From CAYMLL01 sp964390645 (GTDB lineage: Bacteria > Planctomycetota > UBA8108): DNA of 20,865 nucleotides. The translations under genes and the position numbers were made by a program. The notes under the pieces are model-generated. The model worked only from the letters and a program-made list of their open reading frames with translations, made no database searches and was not told the DNA's origin. Shown here piece after piece: positions 6,087 to 13,393 of this stretch. The DNA is taken from contig CAYMLL010000118.1 in the NCBI GenBank assembly GCA_964390645.1, positions 1-20,865 of the forward strand, written 5' to 3'. Positions within the stretch are counted from its first letter, which is position 1. Each line of letters begins with the position of its first letter.

Positions 6087-7373
6087 TCAGCGGCAATCGA
6101 GCTCGTCGATGAGGACCGAGTCCCTTCCGGCGTTCGGAAATGGTGGCAAGGGCGCCGAGCCCTGCAGGAAGAGGAACCCCGTCAGGTACGCCGCGTCGGA
6201 GATGTCGACCGAGCCGTTGTCGTTGACGTCCGCCGCATCGAGACACGCCGGCACCGCACGCTCCGCGTCGAAGAGATAACGCAGGATCGCGACCGCATCG
6301 CTGAGGTTGACCGACTCGTTACGGTCGGCGTCCCCGCGGACAAAGAGCTGATCGCGCCTCACAACGTGCAGTCGGACACCGCAGCGCTCGTGCTCTCTCG
6401 ACAGCCCCTCACGGACCAGCTCGTTGGGGATTTCGGGCAAGCCGCCGCTGCCAGGATAGGGGCGGAACTCGATCGACAGTTCCTCGCCGATCGGCGCGTC
6501 CTCCGTGACGGAGAACGTCACCTCGGCAATCCTCCGCTGCGGCATGCGAGGAAGGGTGCGCGTCCCGGTGTTCAAGTCGATCGCCAGGGTGGCGGCCAGA
6601 AAACCCTGATCGCGGGCATCGTCGAAGAGCCGCTCCGAGCTCGCCGAGGTGACGTTCTCCTCTATGAAGGAGTCGGCGAAACGCAAGCTTTCCAGCCGTA
6701 CGAACTCCGGCGCAGAAAAGACACTCAGGGTCAGGGCCTCGACTTCGCCGATGACCGTTTCGAAGACGACCGTCGTACGCACCAGCTCTTCCCCTGGATA
6801 GACGAAGATCTCATCCGGAGCGAAGTGGATGAACTCCAGCTCGGAGCCGAATCCGTCGGGGTCACAGAACTCGGCCTCCGGCCCGACGCCACCGCGCCCT
6901 CCGGCGCCCGCTCCAGCCGGGTCCCCCCGGGGCTGCGCCCGATCGCGTTCGACCGCGCAGTCGAGATCGTCGTCGCTGGGGTCCAGACCGCGCCGCGGGT
7001 AGGGACTCCGGAGGACATCGAGCGGCGTCCCGAGACGATTGACGAGAACGAGCAGGGAGAGCCAGTCCGCTACCGAGATGCGACCGTTGTCGTCGACATC
7101 CGCGGCGTCCATACAATCGAGCCGGCCGCCACGGTGAAGGTAGCCGAGGATCGAGAAAACGTCAGCGAGCGTCACCTTGCCATCGACGTTCGCGTCGCCT
7201 CGAACGAACGTGGGCCGGGTACCCGGCTGCTGGGCGGCGACGTCCGGTCCGGCCACGAAACCCGCGAGGATGACGACCCCCGCCAGGGCCAGGACTCGTA
7301 CCGACCGCCGCGGTGGATCCCGGCGACGATCCGGCGATGAACCCGCCTTGCAAACTGGACGTTGTGTGAACAT
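6087..7373 (-). CDS. Exported dockerin/cohesin-like protein with two dockerin-type modules
   Basis: A 428-residue protein with a basic N-terminus and a hydrophobic stretch (about residues 24-48, ending GPDVAAQQ), which fits a signal peptide. A first dockerin-type module follows (about 57-115: VRGDANVDGKVTLADVFSIL, then CMDAADVDDNGRISVADW), each half a calcium-binding EF-like loop. A central beta-rich region of about 180 residues (EFIHFAPDEIFVYPGEELV onward) resembles cohesin-type domains. A second dockerin-type module closes the protein (about 345-428: FVRGDADRNESVNLSDAVAI and CLDAADVNDNGSVDISDAAY). This layout is frequent in planctomycetes and some other uncultured phyla and suggests a surface scaffold or adhesin; ligands are unknown. 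I chose the only ATG near the signal peptide (7373); the frame also opens at a TTG at 7508. No clear ribosome-binding site precedes the ATG. Two candidate sigma-54 RNAs flank the gene, on the opposite strand. Confidence 0.85.
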   Translation of the reverse strand: MFTQRPVCKAGSSPDRRRDPPRRSVRVLALAGVVILAGFVAGPDVAAQQPGTRPTFVRGDANVDGKVTLADVFSILGYLHRGGRLDCMDAADVDDNGRISVADWLSLLVLVNRLGTPLDVLRSPYPRRGLDPSDDDLDCAVERDRAQPRGDPAGAGAGGRGGVGPEAEFCDPDGFGSELEFIHFAPDEIFVYPGEELVRTTVVFETVIGEVEALTLSVFSAPEFVRLESLRFADSFIEENVTSASSERLFDDARDQGFLAATLAIDLNTGTRTLPRMPQRRIAEVTFSVTEDAPIGEELSIEFRPYPGSGGLPEIPNELVREGLSREHERCGVRLHVVRRDQLFVRGDADRNESVNLSDAVAILRYLFDAERAVPACLDAADVNDNGSVDISDAAYLTGFLFLQGSAPLPPFPNAGRDSVLIDELDCR

Positions 7374-7729
7374 CGAGCCAAGTCTCGTCGGGATGGATCT
7401 GCGCTGGCACGCCCGGGAGAAACGACCCCGGTAACCGCAGCGCGAACCCACCTGAAGTGCTAAGCGACCGACTCGTCGGTCGAGATTTCCACCGGGAAAG
7501 AGACCCAAGTCCGGTCCGATTTTAGGGGACCTCCACCGACCCGGTCAAAACAAAACTGCCTGCCACCGGTCGACGACGGGCGACATGGAACGACCGTTCC
7601 ATGTCGGCGGCAGAGGGTGTAAACCCGAGGCTCGAATCGGCGCTCGGAAGCCCCCGACGCTCTTCCCGGTCGATCATAAGTTAATTTTGAACAAGGACTT
7701 GCTGGCGAACAGGAGGCCTTGCTGCACAG
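7374..7729. other. Gene-free stretch upstream of the second sigma-54 promoter
   Basis: No convincing reading frame. It must contain the leftward promoter of the dockerin gene, but I cannot pick a -35/-10 pair with confidence. It contains the perfect palindrome at 7581-7606. Around 7670-7695 lies an AT-rich island (ATAAGTTAATTTTGAACAAG) between that palindrome and the sigma-54 promoter at 7730, a position where DNA-bending proteins often act at sigma-54 promoters. Confidence 0.5.
7581..7606. promoter_or_regulatory. Perfect 12-bp-arm palindrome, candidate activator enhancer
   Basis: Arms CGACATGGAACG (7581-7592) and CGTTCCATGTCG (7595-7606) are exact reverse complements with a 2-bp spacer. The centre is about 162 bp upstream of the start predicted from the sigma-54 promoter at 7730. 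A Fis-type HTH dimer, such as the C-terminus of the activator encoded at 7925-13249, is the kind of protein that would bind here. No T-tract follows on either strand. It could alternatively be an operator for the leftward dockerin gene. Confidence 0.6.
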
Positions 7730-7745
7730 TGGCATGCACCTTGCA
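7730..7745 (+). promoter_or_regulatory. Sigma-54 (-24/-12) promoter
   Basis: TGGCATG-CACC-TTGCA matches TGGCACG-N4-TTGCW with a single difference (T for C at the sixth base). GG is at 7731-7732 and GC at 7743-7744 with exact spacing, so transcription should begin near 7756. It is the second near-consensus site in the window, has the same orientation as the one at 4917, and is followed by hairpins and a terminator. Confidence 0.72.
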
Positions 7746-7755
7746 ATACAAACGA

Positions 7756-7925
7756 GGGTCCTGCTGTCGGGGCGTGGCCCCGGCTGCACGAGACGGGGAA
7801 ACCGGCTCCGCTGGCTCGAGCCGTGATACCCACCACCTCCACGAGAGCGTTCCGAGGTCGCTCTCACCCGGGGGCACAAACGAGAGAGAGGCCCTTCCGC
7901 GCTTCGGCGTGGGCGGGCCTTTTTT
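7756..7925 (+). ncRNA. Structured small RNA, about 170 nt, unknown family
   Basis: Bounded by the sigma-54 promoter and an intrinsic terminator. Helices: an 11-bp stem with one T-T mismatch (7762-7772 with 7778-7788, core CGGGG/CCCCG); CGGCTC/GAGCCG (7803-7808 with 7818-7823); GAGAGCG/CGCTCTC (7843-7849 with 7859-7865); then the terminator hairpin. The segment 7824-7842 lies outside these helices and contains ACCTCC (7835-7840), the same sequence as the anti-Shine-Dalgarno core of 16S rRNA. The loop of the third hairpin holds GAGGT, which could pair with ACCTC as a pseudoknot. I see no coding frame and no known family. It ends against the 3' end of the convergent sigma-54 activator gene. Confidence 0.6.
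7889..7925 (+). terminator. Intrinsic terminator of the 7756 RNA
   Basis: Stem AGGCCC (7889-7894) with GGGCCT (7915-7920), a 2x2 internal mismatch, then CCGCGC-ttcg-GCGTGG (7897-7912) closed by a UUCG tetraloop. A run of six T ends at 7925. The last T is also the first base of the stop codon (read on the other strand) of the convergent activator gene. Confidence 0.87.
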
Positions 7926-10900
7926 CATCGAGCCTGGCGGGAATCGCGCTTCAGCGACCGCAGATCGATACGATGCTTGTCGAGAAGCTTGCCGAGATAG
8001 CGCCGCGTGATGTCGAGCGCTTCCGCGGCTCGGCTCGCGTTGCCACCGTAGTGAAGCAGCGTGCGCACGAGGAACTGCTTCTCGAAGCTGTCGCGCGCGC
8101 CACGGAAGGTGGCGCCGATCTCTATGCCGACACCCGCCGCCGTCGGCGCTGCCGCGTCGCCGGTGAGGACGAGGTCGCCGCGGAGTTCGGACGGATCCTC
8201 GAGAAGCGCGCGTCGTAACGCGTTGAGGAGTTCCCGGACATTTCCGGGCCACGCGTAGGCGGTCAGGCGGGCGATCGTGGGCTCGGAGATGTACGGCGGC
8301 TCGATGCCGCGAGACGACGCGTAAGCCTCGACGAATCGCCGCGTCAGCTCACCGATATCGTCCGGCCGTTCGCGCAGAGGCGGAATGTGGATGACCTCGC
8401 CCTCCAGACGCCAGAACAGGTCGTCGCGCAATCCACTGGCGCGAAGCTCCTCGGTCGACGAGCAACGAGTCGCCGCGATGAGGCGAAAATCGAGCTCGAT
8501 ATCCTCCGCCGCGCCGACGCGACGCGATCGTCGCGTCTGGAGCACGCGCAGCAACCGAGCCTGAAGAGCCGGGGAGAGATCCGCGACCTCATCGAGGTAG
8601 AGCGTGCCGCCGTCGACGCGCTCGAAGAGCCCTGGGCGACCGTCGTGCGCGTCCGTGAAGGCTCCCTCCACGTGACCGAAGAGCTCCGACTCCAGCAGCG
8701 ACTCCGGCAACGAGCAGATCTCCGCGAGCAGCGGGGCGTCTCGTCGTGGACTGAGGAAGTGGATCCATCGGGCCAGCATGTCCTTGCCGACGCCACTCTC
8801 ACCGAGAATCAGGACCGGCAAGCTCCGGGACGCGAGACGAGGGATGCGGCTCATCAGATCTCGCAGGGCTCGAGACGCAGCCACCGGTGCGCTCGTGGTC
8901 TCCCCGCCGAAGTCGACGCAAGCCACCTTCGATCGCGATGCGGCCCTCAGGTCACCGCGTCGACTGAGTTCCTCGGTCTCCGCGAGAGCGCCGGATCTAC
9001 GAGCAGAGGCGAGGAGACGCCGGGCTTCTCCTCGCGCCACGCGGTGGCGCTCCTGCTCGGAGTCCAGCTCGGAGCGCATCTGTGCCAGACGGAAGGCGAG
9101 TGACAGACGAGTCGTCGCCTCGAGCAGTCGCCTTCGAGCCCGCTCGCAGTCTCGAGCCTGCCAGTCACCGACCGGCGCGTGGACGAGGATCCACCGTGAG
9201 CGCGCCTTGCCAACGGCGGCCGCGAGACCGTGCTCGTCGACGAGTATCCCGGACGGTGAGCCGTCCGATTCTCGATTCGCTTGCTGCGAGACCTGCTCGA
9301 CGAGTTTCGCGAGCTCCTCGTCAAGCCCTTCACCGCGACCGAGCCTGCCGACGCTGAAGCTCAACGACATCGACGAGCCTCTGCGCTCGACGAGCCCCAC
9401 GCCCCAGGCGCCGACCCGCCTGCGCAAGTCTGCGAGAGCGCCGCGAGTCAGCGCCTCCAGCTCGTCCGGCGCGCAGCGCTCGGACCACTCGACGATGGGG
9501 TCGCGTGCCGCGGCCGTCACGCTCGGAGCGACGACGTCGTCGACATCCACGGACGACCCCGACGCCCGCCCTCGCGGCGACTCCGAGTCCCGAGGCCCGA
9601 ACCAGCACGCGCGAAACGCGCGGCGTCTGTCCGCGCCGAGCCGACCCGCCAGACGCGCCGCAAGAAGCTCACGCCAGGACGTCAGGTCATCACGGCACGA
9701 GTCGTCGGGACCGGTTGCCTCGATCAGGTGACCGAGCGCAACGAAGACCTGGAAGATCCGACCTTCCTCCTCGTAACGACGGAGGGTCGCCTCGAGCCTG
9801 TCGAATCGCTCATGCCCTTCGACTCCGGCTCGAAAGGCGATCACGGACGCGAGCGCACGCCACCGCGCTGGAACGCTCGACGCTCCACCCCGGAGTGCCG
9901 CACCGAAACAACGCTCCACGAATCTGCGCCGTCCGGCCAGCAGCAGGAGGTGAGCGATCTGCAGAGCACAGGCCGCGGTGTAGACCCCGTCGCCTCGCCG
10001 GCGACACTCGCGTCGCGCGGTGTGCAGCCCCCGCAGCCTGTCCTGCGGGTCCGGCTCGGACATCGCCATCCAGAATCGCACGCCACCGATCCAGCGAGGA
10101 TCCGTCGCACCGCTCGCGAGCTCGAGCGACTCGACGAGACAAGCGCGCGCACTGTCTCGGTCGCCGAGCGCCAGCTCGACCGCTGCGAGGTTCCGCAACG
10201 CGACTCCGAGAAGAAAGCGGCTGTCGAGCTCCCTGGCCTGAAGCACCGCCAACGAACGCTCATGGTGACTGCGATCGAGGCGACCGAGGTCCTGGTAGAT
10301 CTCACCACGGTTGTTGTGCGCGAGAACGCGATCGTTCGGTCGGGCGGGACTGTCGCGTCGAAGGACGCGCGAGATCAGACGTAGCGCCTCGAGCGGTCGG
10401 TCGGCCTCTCGCAAGAGCCCGGCCAGACCGAGCCAGACGGTCGCGGAAAACGGATGCCGTCCCATCGCCTCGGAGAGGCGCACGGCCTCACGGAAGTGCT
10501 TCTCCGCATCGTCGGCAAGCTCCTCGCGGAGCTCGAGGAGCGCACGATTGTAGAGCGCCTTCAGGCGCTCGAGACGCTCGCCGCGACGTCTGGCGATCTC
10601 CTCGAGCTCGGCGAAGAGCACCAGAGCTCGAGCGCGTTCGCCTCGTCCCGCCAGATACACGGCCAGCCTGGCGAGCGGCTGTCGCGCAAGATCCTCCCGT
10701 GAAGCGGCACGGGCGAGGTTGACCGACCGATGCAGGAGCGCCTCGGCACGAGCGGCATCACCGTGGTCCATCTCGCAGTCAGCGAGAAGGCTCGAGGCGC
10801 GGATCGTCACCTCCGGAGCGTCATCATCACATCGCGGCAGGAGACGTCGAGCCTCCCTCAGGTACCGCTTGGCGACGACGGGAGCCCCCTCGGCGAAGGA

Positions 10901-13249
10901 GAGATGCGTCATCCGGGCCAGGCACTCCAGACGCTTCGCCACCGACGGCATACGCGGACCCGGTCGCAGAAAGGCCGCGAAGGCTCGCACGGCCTCCGGT
11001 CGTCGGCCGAGCTGCTCGAGGAGCCGTGCTCGACGCTCGAGCACCGCTCCGCGCAGTCGTCGCGGTACACGTGCGCCGCGCGAACCGAGGAGCTCGAGCC
11101 CCTCGGCAGCGCGCCCCAGAACGACGGCGAGGTCCGCAGCGCGAAGGCGCGCAAGGCACCTCCACATTCCGCTGACCGGCCGCGCCGCCGAACGAACCGC
11201 TTCGGCGAGGAGCTCGAAGGCCTCGACTCCCCGAGCCTGACCGAGGTAGCGACTTCGCGCCCGCAGCGCCCACCGGCAGGCGAGCTCCGGTGCGCCCACG
11301 AAGAGCAGATGCCGCGCGCCGCAAGCGGCGACCTCAGGCGATCGAAGCGAGGTCCACGCGGTCGTCGACAAGCCGACGGCCGTCGCCGCGATCTCCCGAC
11401 CCGGCGCTCGCAGATCCGCTGCCGCGAGCCGCTTCGCGAGGTCGGTGGCCGACAACGAACTGATGACTCCCGCGCGCCACGGCGCCTCGACACCGCGGCG
11501 CACGGCGAGACCCCGGTCACGCAACTCGTCGAGGCCCCGCTCCCACTGCGCACGATCGAATTGCGGGCAGAGGATCGCTGCCTCGTCAGCATTCAGCGCG
11601 GCACGGCCGATGAGGAGAAACGACGCCATCCGTGCGACGGGCCCGGCGATCTCGTCGCCCGCATCCTCGAGCGGCTCCTGCAGCGCTCGGGCGACCCGAC
11701 TCTCGAAGTCACCCGGGATCACCAGTTCACCGAGAAAGTCGACGCTCACGCCGCTGCGGCCCACGGCCTCGAGGACACGACGCAGGGTCGACGGATGACC
11801 GCCGCTGTGGGATTCGAGAGCATCGAGCAGACGCGGGGAAACCGACTCGACGCCGAGATGATCGGACGCGAGCACCGCGATGCCGTCGCGACCGAGCGGA
11901 CCGAGTTCCACGACGGCAGCCTCGGCCCGCGACTCGAGCCCGCGCTCGATTCCCTCGCGGTCCCGCCCGGCGACGATCGTCGTGATACGCGAGCCGCCGC
12001 AGCGACCGGTGAATCCGGGAGCCAGGAGGGCCCGCAGCAGGCCGGGCCAAGCCCCTCGATCCGCGTGGTCGACGAGAACAGCCAGAGGCTGCTCGAGACG
12101 TGCCTCGATCTCGGCGGCGAGGTCTTCGCTGGCCGAGGAAGAGGCCGTGACCTCCTCTCCGGCTCCGCCGAGCCGCAACAGCGACGCGACGCCGTGGACA
12201 TCCGACGGCTCGTCGAAGTGGATGACGTCGACGCCGCGGACCTGCAGTTGCGCCCGCACGCCATCCAGGAGCGCGCTCTTTCCGGAGCCGCCGGCGCCGA
12301 CGAGCAGCGTCAACGCGGGAGACGACGCGCCGACCGACTCGACGAGCCGTGAGAAAACCTCCTCGCGGCCGACGACCGGTGACAACCGCGGCGTCCCCCC
12401 ACGCGTGGCGGTCGTCGCGACGGTGCCGCGCAAGGACTCGCCCGCGTGAGCCGCGTCCCGAAACTGCTCGCCTCGACGTGAAGACGTCAGACCACGGACG
12501 AGCCGGTCAAGCTGCGAGGAGACTTCAGGACGCCACCGCGCGAGATCGGCGGGCTCACCCCGCGCCAGCCACTGTCGACGCGCGGCGCGATCGTCGAGAG
12601 TGAAAGGCAGGTGGCCGACGAGCCCGTGAAAAATGCTCATTCCAAGCCCGTAAAGATCTGCATCCACCGGCGCCCGATCGTCACGGTCGACCTCTGCAGA
12701 CGGCATGTACGCAGGCGTGCCGAACCGGGTCTCGTCGGGGTCGGCGTCTCGCAGACGGGCACTGCCAAAATCGACCAGGCGCAGCACCGGACGGCCCTCG
12801 CGCTCCTCCACGAGGATGTTCTGTGGCTTGATGTCGCCGTGCTCGATGCCTCGACGGTGGAGATAGGCGATCACGGCCAGACCCTGCCTCGCGAGGTCCA
12901 CAACGTGCGACTCCAGGTCCTGCGCCTCGGAGCCCGCCCACTCCAGGAGCGGCCTGCCGACGACGAACTCCGCCGTGAAGTAGACGCCCGAGCCCTCATC
13001 GAGGCGGCCGAAGTCCCGCACACGGGCGAGCCCGGGATGCGCGAGTCGCGACAGGGTCAGGAATTCCGTAGCGATGGCGTCGACGTCGCCGAGCCGCGCG
13101 ACGTCCGCGGCGACCGCCTTGAGGGCGAGCGGGACGCCGCCGCACGCGCCGTCCTCCACGAGATAGACGCTTCCCTGCCCACCACGGCCGAGCGGCCTCA
13201 GCACCCGATATCGGGCAGGAACACGACTGCAAAGGTTCACGTCGGTCAT
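7925..13249 (-). CDS. Ser/Thr kinase-ATPase-TPR-GAF-like sigma-54 activator with Fis-type HTH
   Basis: A 1774-residue multidomain regulator. Residues 14 to about 280 are a Hanks-type kinase: glycine loop GRGGQG (21-26), Lys44, HGDIKPQN (137-144, non-RD), DFG (160-162), with PSAE (183-186) where APE is usual. Then comes an AAA/STAND-like ATPase: VGRE (293-296), Walker A GAGGSGKS (318-325) and Walker B LAVLVDHAD. A long alpha-helical, TPR-like region spans about 640-1225, and a GAF-like region plus coiled coil about 1252-1430. The C-terminal sigma-54 activator domain has Walker A GESGVGKD (1483-1490), GAFTDA (1529-1534, variant of GAFTGA), LYLDEV (1550-1555) and WPGNVREL (1667-1674). A Fis-type HTH (NASRAAEALDITRRYLGKLL) ends the protein. 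The start is the ATG at 13249, just before the kinase fold; a GTG at 13366 would add a basic, low-complexity tail. It lies 144 bp downstream of rodA and may have its own promoter. Confidence 0.9.
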   Translation of the reverse strand: MTDVNLCSRVPARYRVLRPLGRGGQGSVYLVEDGACGGVPLALKAVAADVARLGDVDAIATEFLTLSRLAHPGLARVRDFGRLDEGSGVYFTAEFVVGRPLLEWAGSEAQDLESHVVDLARQGLAVIAYLHRRGIEHGDIKPQNILVEEREGRPVLRLVDFGSARLRDADPDETRFGTPAYMPSAEVDRDDRAPVDADLYGLGMSIFHGLVGHLPFTLDDRAARRQWLARGEPADLARWRPEVSSQLDRLVRGLTSSRRGEQFRDAAHAGESLRGTVATTATRGGTPRLSPVVGREEVFSRLVESVGASSPALTLLVGAGGSGKSALLDGVRAQLQVRGVDVIHFDEPSDVHGVASLLRLGGAGEEVTASSSASEDLAAEIEARLEQPLAVLVDHADRGAWPGLLRALLAPGFTGRCGGSRITTIVAGRDREGIERGLESRAEAAVVELGPLGRDGIAVLASDHLGVESVSPRLLDALESHSGGHPSTLRRVLEAVGRSGVSVDFLGELVIPGDFESRVARALQEPLEDAGDEIAGPVARMASFLLIGRAALNADEAAILCPQFDRAQWERGLDELRDRGLAVRRGVEAPWRAGVISSLSATDLAKRLAAADLRAPGREIAATAVGLSTTAWTSLRSPEVAACGARHLLFVGAPELACRWALRARSRYLGQARGVEAFELLAEAVRSAARPVSGMWRCLARLRAADLAVVLGRAAEGLELLGSRGARVPRRLRGAVLERRARLLEQLGRRPEAVRAFAAFLRPGPRMPSVAKRLECLARMTHLSFAEGAPVVAKRYLREARRLLPRCDDDAPEVTIRASSLLADCEMDHGDAARAEALLHRSVNLARAASREDLARQPLARLAVYLAGRGERARALVLFAELEEIARRRGERLERLKALYNRALLELREELADDAEKHFREAVRLSEAMGRHPFSATVWLGLAGLLREADRPLEALRLISRVLRRDSPARPNDRVLAHNNRGEIYQDLGRLDRSHHERSLAVLQARELDSRFLLGVALRNLAAVELALGDRDSARACLVESLELASGATDPRWIGGVRFWMAMSEPDPQDRLRGLHTARRECRRRGDGVYTAACALQIAHLLLLAGRRRFVERCFGAALRGGASSVPARWRALASVIAFRAGVEGHERFDRLEATLRRYEEEGRIFQVFVALGHLIEATGPDDSCRDDLTSWRELLAARLAGRLGADRRRAFRACWFGPRDSESPRGRASGSSVDVDDVVAPSVTAAARDPIVEWSERCAPDELEALTRGALADLRRRVGAWGVGLVERRGSSMSLSFSVGRLGRGEGLDEELAKLVEQVSQQANRESDGSPSGILVDEHGLAAAVGKARSRWILVHAPVGDWQARDCERARRRLLEATTRLSLAFRLAQMRSELDSEQERHRVARGEARRLLASARRSGALAETEELSRRGDLRAASRSKVACVDFGGETTSAPVAASRALRDLMSRIPRLASRSLPVLILGESGVGKDMLARWIHFLSPRRDAPLLAEICSLPESLLESELFGHVEGAFTDAHDGRPGLFERVDGGTLYLDEVADLSPALQARLLRVLQTRRSRRVGAAEDIELDFRLIAATRCSSTEELRASGLRDDLFWRLEGEVIHIPPLRERPDDIGELTRRFVEAYASSRGIEPPYISEPTIARLTAYAWPGNVRELLNALRRALLEDPSELRGDLVLTGDAAAPTAAGVGIEIGATFRGARDSFEKQFLVRTLLHYGGNASRAAEALDITRRYLGKLLDKHRIDLRSLKRDSRQAR

Positions 13250-13286
13250 TCGCGTCACGATGGGAGAGCTCTCGAGATCGACGGAG

Positions 13287-13312
13287 TCCCTCCATTGTCC
13301 ACCCTGGAGGGA
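13287..13312. promoter_or_regulatory. 8-bp-arm inverted repeat upstream of the activator gene
   Basis: TCCCTCCA (13287-13294), 10-bp spacer, TGGAGGGA (13305-13312), perfect arms. It sits about 40-60 bp before the chosen ATG, within the 144-bp gap after rodA. On the minus strand the spacer side reads TGGACA, a 5/6 match to a sigma-70 -35 element, but I see no good -10 at 17 bp. It is a candidate operator or autoregulatory site. Confidence 0.35.
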
Positions 13313-13393
13313 GCGTCGGCGACCCTTCGGTGCCCTCCGGTTCCTCGGAAGAGGTTCGCAGGCCACGTGCAGAGACGACCACTCACGCCTCTC

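Noticed and set aside
7374..7508. 45-residue N-terminal extension of the dockerin protein starting at a TTG
   Set aside because: The extension is basic and precedes a normal signal peptide; the internal ATG at 7373 gives a conventional exported protein.
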